From an uncultured Candidatus Competibacteraceae bacterium (lineage in GTDB: Bacteria; Pseudomonadota; Gammaproteobacteria; Competibacterales; Competibacteraceae), in the NCBI GenBank assembly GCA_937872125.1, contig CALMNY010000316.1, positions 1 through 13,533 of the forward strand: a stretch of DNA of 13,533 nt, written 5' to 3'. Shown here piece by piece: positions 6,044 through 13,476 of the stretch. Made by a program: the position numbers and the translations under genes. Under the pieces are notes generated by a model, which made no database searches, was not told where the DNA came from, and worked only from the letters and a program-made list of their open reading frames with translations. Position 1 is the first letter of the stretch. Each line of letters starts with the position of its first letter.

Positions 6044-6916
6044 ATGACCAGGAGACCGTTTGCGCCCCCCCAGCCCGTGTCCTGCCGCGGCTACACGACG
6101 GTCGATATCGAGGCCTGCGTGCGCCGGCCGACGGCGGCGGCCCAGGACCAGTTTCTGGCGGACTTTCGCCGCTGGGGGATAGGGCTGTGGGCCAACGAGC
6201 TCAACGCCCTCCGGCTGCTGGTGGATCTGTGCCAGGACTGGCGCAGCTTCGCGCTGCTGGAGCGGGTCGCCGCGCTGGAACTGCCGAGCTTTTACCTGTG
6301 GATTCGCCGCTCACGGACGCCGGAAGCGCTGAGCCGCTTGTTTGGGGATTACGTGGTGGCCCACCAGGCCGTGGGCATGCACCTGCCGCGCTGCAGCGGT
6401 TTGTTCCCGCTGGGGTGGCTGGTGACGTCGCCGCTGGAGCTGGGCGCGATGCTCCGCCCCTGGCAATTCGTCGCCCAGGGCCCGGTGGGCACGCCGCCGA
6501 ACTGGGCGTTTCCCGCCCGCGCGTTGCTCGACCCGCTGCTGGCTAAACTCACCGCGGAACGGGGCGCCGCCGACGCGCGGGCCCGGCTGGATGACGCGGC
6601 CCTGGAGGTGCTGCTGACGCCAGCGGAAGCGGTGACCGTGGTCTCACGCCGCCAGGCGCGGGCCTATGTGGTCCACGGCAGTGGCGGTCCCCAGCGTCGC
6701 CTGGACGCGCCACCCGCCGGGGAGCCGCTGACGGTGGTCGCCACCCGGCCCGCGGCGGGCATCGCCTTGTGCTACGCCCACGCCGGGGGCTATGACCTGG
6801 TGACGGACCCCGCGCTCGCGGCCCTGCGCCCGGGCACGACGGTGGACGCTTCGCCACCGGGACCCCTCCGGAAGAGCGTGACCCCGCCGCTTTGGCAGGG
6901 GCGTATCTGGTTCTAA
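6044..6916 (+). CDS. Unrecognised protein with W-F tail, paralogue of the 9227-10048 product
   Basis: The 290-residue product matches no family I know. It aligns over most of its length with the 273-residue product at 9227-10048: F83-Y84 with F64-Y65, G111-M112 with G90-M91, WQF 140-142 with 121-123, WAFP 154-157 with WEFP 138-141, S201-R202 with S191-R192, and GGY 248-250 with 237-239, at similar spacings. It ends in PPLWQGRIWF, the tail also found on the WGR protein and on its paralogue. No signal peptide or transmembrane helix is seen, so it is probably cytoplasmic. GGAG lies 9 nt before the ATG; an in-frame GTG at 5945 has no ribosome site and would cross the T-run. A helical N-terminal half and a beta-rich C-terminal half are likely from residue pattern. 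Confidence 0.85.
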   Translation: MTRRPFAPPQPVSCRGYTTVDIEACVRRPTAAAQDQFLADFRRWGIGLWANELNALRLLVDLCQDWRSFALLERVAALELPSFYLWIRRSRTPEALSRLFGDYVVAHQAVGMHLPRCSGLFPLGWLVTSPLELGAMLRPWQFVAQGPVGTPPNWAFPARALLDPLLAKLTAERGAADARARLDDAALEVLLTPAEAVTVVSRRQARAYVVHGSGGPQRRLDAPPAGEPLTVVATRPAAGIALCYAHAGGYDLVTDPALAALRPGTTVDASPPGPLRKSVTPPLWQGRIWF

Positions 6917-6934
6917 AAGCGCCGTACGACTCCA

Positions 6935-6977
6935 CCGCACAGACCCGCCGTAATCCGGCGACTGTGCGGTTTTGTTT
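6935..6977 (+). terminator. Intrinsic terminator ending module 1
   Basis: CCGCACAG (6935-6942) pairs perfectly with CTGTGCGG (6962-6969). Inside, CGCCG (6946-6950) pairs with CGGCG (6956-6960) around TAATC. TTTTGTTT follows at 6970-6977. It lies 18 nt after the stop codon and is a textbook rho-independent site. Confidence 0.88.
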
Positions 6978-7114
6978 GCCCCGTAAAGCGCGTCGTACCC
7001 CGCACCCCCCCGCGTCAGGGCGGGTGGCAACGCGGTACGATTCTGCGGGCGTGCCGTCGCCCTTCTGCCACGGTATCCAACCGCCATACCATCGCCTCAC
7101 CGCGCGGTTTTCCC

Positions 7115-7120
7115 TACAAT
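7115..7120 (+). promoter_or_regulatory. Likely -10 box of the lipoprotein gene
   Basis: TACAAT at 7115-7120 matches the sigma-70 -10 consensus at 5 of 6 positions. It lies 31 bp before the ATG at 7152, between a strong terminator and the gene. No good -35 is seen at 16-18 bp, so the promoter would be weak or activator-dependent. Confidence 0.4.
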
Positions 7121-7151
7121 GGCGCCCTGGTCTTACCCCGTGGAGAACCCC

Positions 7152-8183
7152 ATGCGTTTTTGGCTCACCCTGTGCACCGTCGCGTTACTGGGCGGCCTGT
7201 CCGGCTGCGATCACGCCCCCTCGGCTCCGGTGACGAGCGCCGGGAGCGGAAAGGAAGAAGCCGCGCCGGCCGCCGCCGCGCCGACGGTTGAGGAGAGTCT
7301 GCTGTATTACGGCGGCCGGCCCACGGTCACCGATGCGCGCCTGCTGTACCTGTCCGCCTATCAGCAGCAGAACCTGGGTCAGCCTGACGCGCTGAGCCCC
7401 GCGGCGCTGGGCCAGCGGCTGGCGGCACACGCCCAGCGGGCCCTGGGCGGCGACACGGCGGCCTTTGCCCGCCACCCGCCGCTGCTCAGCCTGCTGAGCC
7501 TGACGGTCGGCGCCCGGGATCACAGCCTCGACTTCGGCCCGCTGTACGCCCGCGAAATCCTGCGCCGGCCGTCGCTGACCCTGCTCGGCACGGTTCCGGC
7601 CGCCGGCGCGCAACCGGGGACCCCGGCTTACGGCGCGCCGCTGGAGGCGCTGTTCGCTCAGGGCGCCCGGCTGCTCCAGGCCACCTCCCTCGCCTGTGAG
7701 CCGGCGCGCCCCGCACCGGACGCCGCGCCGGCGGACGGCGGGGGGCGCCTGGCCGACCCTCACTACGGGGTGGCGAACGTCATTCACCAGCAGAGCTATA
7801 CCTGCGCGCGCCGGGTGGCCCCGGCGGACGGGCACGATCCCCTGGGGCTGTATCAGGTGGGCGTGACGGCGTTCCCGGTGCATGAGGCCCCGCCCGCGGT
7901 CACGCGCGACTTCGGCTACGCCGGGATTACCGGCACCCTGGCCCGGGCCGGCGATCCGCTCGTCATTGTCACCCTGCCCTGGCTAGATGAGTTCCCCCAT
8001 CTGGGCGGCGATCAGGCGGCCTGGACGCTGCTCGACGAGCTCAAGATGGCCCTGCCGACCGGCTGGTATTACCTGCTCAGCGCCGCCCCCCCGGGCGTCC
8101 CCGGCGGCGGCCTGATGCTCTACGCCGGCCGCCAGGAGGAGGGCGCGGTGACGCCCACCGCCCTGGGCGCCTTGCCCTATTAG
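7152..8183 (+). CDS. Putative lipoprotein of unknown function
   Basis: The 343-residue product opens with a lipoprotein signal peptide: R2, hydrophobic core, and lipobox L16-S17-G18-C19. Residue +2 after the Cys is Asp (D20), which in the E. coli Lol rule keeps a lipoprotein in the inner membrane. A low-complexity linker (about 23-45, Ala/Pro/Glu) tethers the folded part. The rest has helical stretches, a few Cys and an aromatic-rich C-terminal region (LPTGWYYLLSA). GGAG is 6 nt before the ATG. It lies between two modules whose products share a tail, but it ends in ALPY and lacks that tail, so membership of the system is unclear. Family not recognised. Confidence 0.82.
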   Translation: MRFWLTLCTVALLGGLSGCDHAPSAPVTSAGSGKEEAAPAAAAPTVEESLLYYGGRPTVTDARLLYLSAYQQQNLGQPDALSPAALGQRLAAHAQRALGGDTAAFARHPPLLSLLSLTVGARDHSLDFGPLYAREILRRPSLTLLGTVPAAGAQPGTPAYGAPLEALFAQGARLLQATSLACEPARPAPDAAPADGGGRLADPHYGVANVIHQQSYTCARRVAPADGHDPLGLYQVGVTAFPVHEAPPAVTRDFGYAGITGTLARAGDPLVIVTLPWLDEFPHLGGDQAAWTLLDELKMALPTGWYYLLSAAPPGVPGGGLMLYAGRQEEGAVTPTALGALPY

Positions 8184-8373
8184 CGCCCCCGGCGCCACGT
8201 CCCCGTGCCGGCCGGCGCGCACCGTTTGCCCGCCCGGGGTGCGCTATCGTGACCATCCGCGGTCTGGCAGCCACCGCCCCGGGTCGGCGCGGACCACTCC
8301 CCTCCCGACCCGTGGCCCGGCGCCTCACCCCGGCGCGCGCCCGGCCCGCGCTCCCCCTTTCTCCGACGCACCG

Positions 8374-8405
8374 CGTCCTTGTGCTGGCAAGTATTCCAGC
8401 GACAG
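8374..8405 (+). repeat. 32-bp dyad repeat, copy 2 (upstream of module 2)
   Basis: Second copy of the element at 2891-2922 with two differences: G to T in the dyad spacer and T to C near the 3' end. GCTGG (8383-8387) and CCAGC (8396-8400) are unchanged. It ends 124 bp before the ATG at 8530. Retention of both arms while the flanks have diverged supports a binding site. Confidence 0.6.
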
Positions 8406-8462
8406 GTAACCCTCACCGGCAACGGTATGCGGGTTCCCGGGTGTGCCCGTTTCCGGGCCGGT

Positions 8463-8485
8463 CGGTTGGCAGGCGCAGCCAACCG
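8463..8485 (+). other. Perfect leader hairpin of module 2
   Basis: CGGTTGGC (8463-8470) pairs with GCCAACCG (8478-8485) around a 7-nt loop, 44 nt before the start codon at 8530. No T-run follows. It may be a leader structure that affects mRNA stability or translation, or a second operator. Confidence 0.45.
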
Positions 8486-8529
8486 CCGCCGCTTGATTCA
8501 TCGCCGTTGCGCACGGCCAGGAGTGACAC

Positions 8530-9243
8530 ATGACCTCACGTTTCATCAGTCGCATTGGCGACTCCCTGCGCGATTTCGCGCATTCGCTCGCCGTGCAATG
8601 CACGGGCTACAACCTGCCGAAGGGCACCATCCGTTTTAACGGTACGCTGCACGGCGACCGGGTCTTCCAGGTCCTGGGAGGGCCGCGGGTGGAGTATCTG
8701 GAATTGCTGGCCGCCAGCGTCCACCTGGATGTGAACCGCCTGGGCGAACGGCTCTCGCAGTGGATGACCGGCTACAGCAAGGCCATGGACGGGCTGAGCG
8801 TGAAGCAGCTGGAGGTGGCGAAGCTGATGGATTCCCGCGTGCGGGTCGCCCTGGCGCAACGGATGCGTCAGGCCCGCCGGTGGCAAGCCTTTGACACGGT
8901 GTTCCCCACCCTGGACCGGACCTTTGCCGTGCCGCCGGGGCTCGCCCAGGACGTGCGGACCATCCGCCTGACGGGAGCGCCGGGCGATCAGCCGGCGCTG
9001 TTTGCGCCGTTCGTCGCCGGTACCTGGCTGCCCAGTGGCTATCAGGACATCTGGGACGTCCCGGAGGATTTCATCAAGGAGCGGATCTGGGCGGGTTTCA
9101 TCGCCTTTGAAGGACACGATGGGACCACCCTGCGCCCCCAGCCCCACCGCCCGGTGGCCTGGCAGCGCGGGGAGGAGGCCGCAGCGCTGCCGGCGCTGTG
9201 GGCCGTGTGCGTCAGGGAGGCCGGTCATGGACATCAACCTTGA
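8530..9243 (+). CDS. Unrecognised 237-residue protein, first gene of module 2
   Basis: The product has no signal peptide or membrane helix. The middle is helical with a basic stretch (about residues 100-125, SRVRVALAQRMRQARRW), and the C-terminal third is rich in aromatic residues (WLPSGYQDIWDVPEDFIKE). It lacks the W-F tail, though it does hold a VAW and an LW near its end. AGGAG sits 6 nt before the ATG, a strong start. The gene overlaps the next by 17 nt (next ATG at 9227), showing translational coupling and a shared role. Family not recognised; a cytoplasmic partner of the tailed protein encoded next is the best guess. Confidence 0.83.
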   Translation: MTSRFISRIGDSLRDFAHSLAVQCTGYNLPKGTIRFNGTLHGDRVFQVLGGPRVEYLELLAASVHLDVNRLGERLSQWMTGYSKAMDGLSVKQLEVAKLMDSRVRVALAQRMRQARRWQAFDTVFPTLDRTFAVPPGLAQDVRTIRLTGAPGDQPALFAPFVAGTWLPSGYQDIWDVPEDFIKERIWAGFIAFEGHDGTTLRPQPHRPVAWQRGEEAAALPALWAVCVREAGHGHQP

Positions 9244-10048
9244 TCTTCGCCCCCTGCTGGCCACCGGCGACGAGGCCGTGCTGGACGAGCTGGTCCAGGC
9301 CTGCGTCGCCCACGGCGCGGCGATCACCTACCGCGGCGTGCCCGTGCTGCCGCTGTTGCTGGATGCGCAGCGCTTTGCGGCGCTCAATGCCATCGCCCAG
9401 GCCCGCCCGCCGGGGTTTTATCAGGTCTTGCGCGCCAGCCATGGCTACAACGAGGGGCACCGCCTCTGGCGGCGACTGGTGGCGCAGGTGGCCGGCATGG
9501 AAGCGGTCTTTAGCCCGCTGCTTGCCTGGCAGGAGCTGGTCACGGTGATGGCGTCGGAGCTGGATGTGACGCGAATTGTCGCGGACTGGCAGTTTGCGCC
9601 CGACACCCCGGGCGCGGGCTGCACCCTGGAGGTGCCCTGGGAATTTCCCGAGGCGCCGGTGGCCCGCACACTGGCGGACCATTTCCAGCGTGTGGGCGGG
9701 GCCGCGGCGAAGCCGCTGGCGCCGGAGACGATGACGCGCATTGCCGCCCAGGTGAGCTATCAGGGGCGGTTGCCGGGAACCCCGATCACGCCCGCGTCGC
9801 GGGCCTGCGCCGATGGCTACCTGAGTGGGCTCAGCCACGGACCGCGCTACCGGGAGGGCACCCGACCGGCGTCGTTCTATGACATCCGGGCGGTGATCCC
9901 GGCCAAAGAACTGGTGCTGGTGTTTTATGCCACCGGCGGCTATGAGGTGGTGCGCAATCGCGCCATCGCCCAGGGCGAAGGGGGGCCGCTCTTTGCGCTG
10001 GACACGGCGCCCAGTCCCCCGGCATGGGCGACCCGGGCGTGGTTCTGA
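9227..10048 (+). CDS. Unrecognised protein with W-F tail, paralogue of the 6044-6916 product
   Basis: The 273-residue product is a divergent paralogue of the 290-residue protein of module 1 (shared anchors FY 64-65, GM 90-91, WQF 121-123, WEFP 138-141, SR 191-192, GGY 237-239). It ends in SPPAWATRAWF, the same W-x2-R-x-W-F tail as its paralogue. No signal peptide or membrane helix is present. AGGGAGG lies 6 nt before the ATG inside the end of the upstream gene. A start further upstream in this frame (9002) would overlap that gene for over 200 bp and has no ribosome site. Function unknown; the tail and the upstream dyad repeat tie it to module 1. Confidence 0.86.
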   Translation: MDINLDLRPLLATGDEAVLDELVQACVAHGAAITYRGVPVLPLLLDAQRFAALNAIAQARPPGFYQVLRASHGYNEGHRLWRRLVAQVAGMEAVFSPLLAWQELVTVMASELDVTRIVADWQFAPDTPGAGCTLEVPWEFPEAPVARTLADHFQRVGGAAAKPLAPETMTRIAAQVSYQGRLPGTPITPASRACADGYLSGLSHGPRYREGTRPASFYDIRAVIPAKELVLVFYATGGYEVVRNRAIAQGEGGPLFALDTAPSPPAWATRAWF

Positions 10049-10070
10049 CCCGGAGGGTCGTCGGCCAGCA

Positions 10071-10128
10071 ACCCCCGCGGACGAGGTGCAGGACTTCCCC
10101 CTGCACCCGCCCGCGGGGGTCTTTTTTT
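10071..10128 (+). terminator. Strong two-part intrinsic terminator ending module 2
   Basis: The outer stem ACCCCCGCGG (10071-10080) pairs with CCGCGGGGGT (10111-10120), 10 bp. The inner stem GGTGCAGG (10085-10092) pairs with CCTGCACC (10100-10107), 8 bp. Seven T follow at 10122-10128. It starts 22 nt after the stop codon and faces the convergent gene beyond. Confidence 0.93.
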
Positions 10129-10163
10129 GCCCGCGTGCCGGGCGCGGCCGCGCCGGGGGGCGG

Positions 10164-10865
10164 TCAGGGCGTCCAGTGCACGACCGGACTGGCCTGCCCC
10201 TTGTCGTTGGTGGCGATGAGCTGCACCTCATGCAGCCCCCGCGCCAGTTGCGCCGTGCTGAAGGACACGGCAGCGCTGGTGCTCTGCCCGGGATCCACCA
10301 GCGTCCCGGGGGCGTCGGCATAGCGCAGCTGCCACTGGTAGCGGGCGATGCGGCCCATGGGCACCGTGCACTGCGCCTTGAGCGTCAGGGCGGTGACGCC
10401 GTCGCCGCTGGCGGTCAGGGCACAGTGCGGGGGCTCGCCGGCGATCAGGGTGACCGTGGCGGGGGCGCTGGCCGTGCGCCCATAGTTGGTCTCCAGCTGC
10501 ACCTCGAGGGCGTAGTCGCCGGGGCGGGGCGCCTCAAAGCGCATGTTGCTGACCAGACGGTCGCTGACCACCTGCCCGTTGACCAGGAAGCGCAGGGCGG
10601 TCACCCGCTCCTGCTCCAGCAGCCCCCCGGCATACCAGTAGACCGACACCGGCGCGGGCGCGCGCCGCCATTGATCGCCGACCACCAGCCGGGTGTCGAG
10701 GGTGATCGCCAGCGGGTCCGGCACGGTCAGGGTGTCTTCCAGCACCGCCTCATGCCCGCGGGTATCGGTGATGCGCAGGCGCAGCGGATGGCTGCCGGTG
10801 GTGCGCAACGCCACCGTGACGTCGGCGTCGTGCCGCTGGTCGACCTGCGCCTGCGGCGGAAAGTC
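10164..10865 (-). CDS. C-terminal open piece of the broken surface protein
   Basis: Same frame as the preceding piece, directly after the TGA. It begins DFPPQAQVDQRHDADVTVALRTTGSHPLRLRI, the second half of a PKD-like unit (the usual G-x-y-x-V-x-L-x-V-x-D ending is visible as LRLRITDTRG). Two more Ig-like units follow, one with RYQWQLRYADAP, and the chain ends at SPVVHWTP with a TGA at 10166-10164. A GTG at 10814 could serve as a start, but no ribosome site is seen. It is convergent with module 2, whose terminator lies 36 bp beyond its stop. Confidence 0.5.
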   Translation of the reverse strand, partial: DFPPQAQVDQRHDADVTVALRTTGSHPLRLRITDTRGHEAVLEDTLTVPDPLAITLDTRLVVGDQWRRAPAPVSVYWYAGGLLEQERVTALRFLVNGQVVSDRLVSNMRFEAPRPGDYALEVQLETNYGRTASAPATVTLIAGEPPHCALTASGDGVTALTLKAQCTVPMGRIARYQWQLRYADAPGTLVDPGQSTSAAVSFSTAQLARGLHEVQLIATNDKGQASPVVHWTP

Positions 10866-13379
10866 TCAGGTGTAGGTCAGCGGCTCATCGCCCAGAGGGG
10901 TGCGCGTCTGGCTCACGGTGTAGCGCACGGTGGTCGGGTCGTATTCGCGCAGCACCTTGGCGGTCCAGGCGAAGGTGGGGAAGACGTAGGTCCAGGGACG
11001 AAGCGGCAACGCGGCCACCGTTTCGGTTTCCGTCCGATAGCCCGGCACCCAGGCGCGGTAGCGCAGGACCTGGTCGGCGTCCGGGGTGACGGTGTAGTCG
11101 AGCGCCACGCCGGGCTGCACGCTGCCGTCCGGCAACAGCCACTCCCCGGTGATCGTCAGACCCTCCGGCGGCGGCAACCGGCTGTGCAGGGGCAGGAGGG
11201 TGACTGCGTAGGCGTAGGTCCGCCCACTCTCGACCACGGTTGGCCCGGTGATGAGGGGGGTGCGCAGGCGTGGCGTCAGGACGGCGACGGCCCCCCGCGC
11301 CCGCTGCCAGGCGCCGGGGATGTCCGGCGCCGCCTCGTAACGTCCCAGGACCTCGAGGCTCCAGGTGGCGGTGATGTCCGCCGGCAGGTTGATCACCGGC
11401 CCGGTGCCGGTCAGCCAGTGGGTATCGCTCAGGCCGCGCCGCACCCGCCAGCGATAGTCGACCGGGCGCGGATCCGCCCCACTTCTCGCCGTCCAGGTCA
11501 CCGCGTGCCCGGTGAAGGTGAACTCCGGGCCGCTGAGGGTGAGGGTCGGCACATCGTAGATGTGGACCTGGGACGGCGCGCAGACGGCGCTCAGCCCGCT
11601 GTGGCGGTTGGTCAGCGTCGCCTGAAAGCGATAGATCCCCGCCGCCGGCAGGTGGGCGACATAGGCAAAGGCCCGCGTCTGGTCCGGCGCCGCGGGGAGT
11701 TCCTGCCAGTCGCCGTCGTCGACCGCCTGCGCCCAGGCAATCGTCCCGACGTCGGTGTTGCGGTGACGATCCGCCGGCACCACCTTCTGCGCCGCCGCGG
11801 TGCCCGGCGTACCCGTGGCCTTGGCGGTCGTCACCTGGCAGTCCACCGGCGCGCCGGCGGCCACGGTGAGCGTGACCGCGCTGCTGGTGACCTTGGCCGC
11901 CGGTCCGGTGTGCGGCGAGCGATACACCGCCTCGGCCACCAGCCGGTGGCGCCCGGCCGCCAGCCGGCCAACGGGCAGGGCAAACCCGCCGGTGGCCGCG
12001 ATGACCTCGGTGGGCGTACCGACCGCTTCGCGCTGCCAGCCGTCGGCGCGGGCGGTCTCGCGGTAGAGCTGGAGACGCCACGTCCCCATGGTCGCGGCAT
12101 CGTAGTGATAGGCGCCCTCGCGATAGGTGCCGAACGCCCCGGTGAGCACCAGATCCTGCGCGCTGTGCGGCGTCGGCGGGCGCTGGAGATTGAGACTGAG
12201 TTTCCCCGGCAGGGCGACGAAATGCAGGACGCTGTCGCTGACCACCTCCGGGTGGCGGGTATAGAAGGCGCGCAGCTGCAGCCGTTGCTTGTCGCCCAGC
12301 GCGGCCAGCTCGGTGGTCAGCACGGCGCGGGCGCTGCTGGTGGTCGAGCGCAGGTCATGCAGCACGGCGCCGCTGGCGACATCGGTGATCTGCAAGGTGA
12401 CCCCGGGGTAGGGCGCGCCGTTGACCAGCACCCGGCCGGCCGCGTGGCGCCCGGGGCGCGTCGGCCAGGAGCCGTCCGGCAACCAGTCGGTCTGATAGCC
12501 CAGGGCGCCGGTGACCTGGTAGGTCAGCTGCGGTGGCGCGGGCTCGACGATCGCCAGCGGGGTCAGGACCGGCCCCGCGTCGGGGAGAAAGTGATAGACG
12601 CCGTCCTGCGCGACCAGCAGTCCCGGCTGGTAGCGGAGCGGCACCGTCCCGGCGGCCGCCTCCAGGTAGCCCTCGAGGCGCGCGGGCTGTCCCGCCAGCG
12701 GCGCCAGGCCGTCCGGCGGGTCGACCCAGTACCCGGCGCACACTGCCTGGCCGTCGGCGCCCGCGGCGGGCGGGGTGGCGTCCGTCGCCAGCACCCCGAC
12801 GACGCCTGCGGGGCAGAGCGGGTCGGCGCGGCCTTCCAGGGCGAGACGCACCGGCTGGATCCGGCGCGCATACGCCGGCTCCACCCCGGTCACGGTCAGC
12901 CGCTCCGCCGGTGACCAGGCCCGCAGCGGGGCGCTCAGACGGCGCACCACGGCCTGGTTAATATCGACCTGCAAGGCGCCGTGCTCGCCTTCGGCGAGCT
13001 GCTCGGGATGCGCCCAGCGCAGGGGCAGGGTGAGCCGGCCGTCGTTGGCGGCAAAATCGTAACCGGGCAGGGTGAGCTGCGCCCCGGGGGCCAGGGTCTG
13101 CGTGCCGATCACCAGGCTGTCGCCGGCGTCGGCGGACAGGGTCAGGTTGAGGTCCGCGACGCCGGTAATCCCGCTCGGCTCCGAGGTCAGCGGCCACAGC
13201 CCGGAGGGATGGCGGACCGCCTGGGCGCCGACGACGCGCGGCAGGGCGATGGCCAGGGCGGTGAAACTGGCCGTGCAGGTGGTCGCCGCGGTGAGGGTGA
13301 CGACGCCATCGGCACAATCCGGGTCGCCACTCCAGCCGGCGAAGACGCTGCCCGGGGCCGGCGTCGCGGCCAGGGCCAC
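10866..13379 (-). CDS. Longer open piece of the broken surface protein (837 residues)
   Basis: This piece can be read from a GTG at 13379, but that codon lies inside a conserved domain ([22 protein letters not shown], a divergent InlB B-repeat; the frame itself is open back to 13469), so it is not a natural start and no ribosome site precedes it. The B-repeat ends by about residue 40. A long beta-rich region with few Cys follows, then several Ig-like units of about 90 residues (for example the one with [11 protein letters not shown] and the one starting [19 protein letters not shown]). The piece ends DEPLTYT at the TGA. Such arrays are typical of secreted or outer-surface adhesin-like proteins. 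Whether any product is made is doubtful. Confidence 0.55.
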   Translation of the reverse strand: MALAATPAPGSVFAGWSGDPDCADGVVTLTAATTCTASFTALAIALPRVVGAQAVRHPSGLWPLTSEPSGITGVADLNLTLSADAGDSLVIGTQTLAPGAQLTLPGYDFAANDGRLTLPLRWAHPEQLAEGEHGALQVDINQAVVRRLSAPLRAWSPAERLTVTGVEPAYARRIQPVRLALEGRADPLCPAGVVGVLATDATPPAAGADGQAVCAGYWVDPPDGLAPLAGQPARLEGYLEAAAGTVPLRYQPGLLVAQDGVYHFLPDAGPVLTPLAIVEPAPPQLTYQVTGALGYQTDWLPDGSWPTRPGRHAAGRVLVNGAPYPGVTLQITDVASGAVLHDLRSTTSSARAVLTTELAALGDKQRLQLRAFYTRHPEVVSDSVLHFVALPGKLSLNLQRPPTPHSAQDLVLTGAFGTYREGAYHYDAATMGTWRLQLYRETARADGWQREAVGTPTEVIAATGGFALPVGRLAAGRHRLVAEAVYRSPHTGPAAKVTSSAVTLTVAAGAPVDCQVTTAKATGTPGTAAAQKVVPADRHRNTDVGTIAWAQAVDDGDWQELPAAPDQTRAFAYVAHLPAAGIYRFQATLTNRHSGLSAVCAPSQVHIYDVPTLTLSGPEFTFTGHAVTWTARSGADPRPVDYRWRVRRGLSDTHWLTGTGPVINLPADITATWSLEVLGRYEAAPDIPGAWQRARGAVAVLTPRLRTPLITGPTVVESGRTYAYAVTLLPLHSRLPPPEGLTITGEWLLPDGSVQPGVALDYTVTPDADQVLRYRAWVPGYRTETETVAALPLRPWTYVFPTFAWTAKVLREYDPTTVRYTVSQTRTPLGDEPLTYT

Positions 13380-13476
13380 GACCGTGCCGGCGAGGAAGTC
13401 GGCCGCGCATTGTGCGCCGCAGTCCAGCCGGGGCGCTGAGGACGCGGCCGAAGCCCTCCTTGATGACGGTTAGCTA

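Larger units (their letters stand above)
8184..8529. other. Intergenic control region of module 2
   Basis: I see no gene in these 346 bp. They hold the second copy of the 32-bp dyad repeat and an 8-bp perfect hairpin near the ribosome site. No clear terminator for the lipoprotein gene is visible; only GC-rich short complements (GTGC/GCAC near 8204-8221) are present. Confidence 0.55.
10164..13476 (-). pseudogene. Broken gene for a large multi-domain surface-type protein
   Basis: Minus-strand reading gives one long beta-rich protein interrupted three times. (1) An in-frame TGA at 10868-10866 separates two open stretches in the same frame; the context TYT-stop-DFP fits the Y-x-W of Ig/PKD-like units (YRWRV and YQWQL occur elsewhere in the chain), so TGG has become TGA. 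(2) Near 13428 the frame of [15 protein letters not shown] shifts to that of [17 protein letters not shown]; restoring one CTGGA gives SAPAGLDCG, the normal divergent InlB B-repeat sequence. (3) A TAG at 13476-13474 stands just before LTVIKEG, and DNA beyond it is AT-rich with stops. Other genes here use TGA as a true stop, so recoding is unlikely. The protein was probably exported or cell-surface. Confidence 0.8.

Noticed and set aside
10866..10868. UGA read as tryptophan genome-wide
   Set aside because: The genes ending at 2588, 4254, 5408, 9243 and 10048 use TGA as the stop at the natural end of their products.
9927..12914. A 995-codon open frame on the plus strand
   Set aside because: It overlaps the end of the tailed-protein gene and runs antisense to the surface-protein gene. 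It is Arg/Gly/Gln-rich with no domain, lacks a ribosome site and crosses a strong terminator. It is a shadow of high-GC coding on the other strand.
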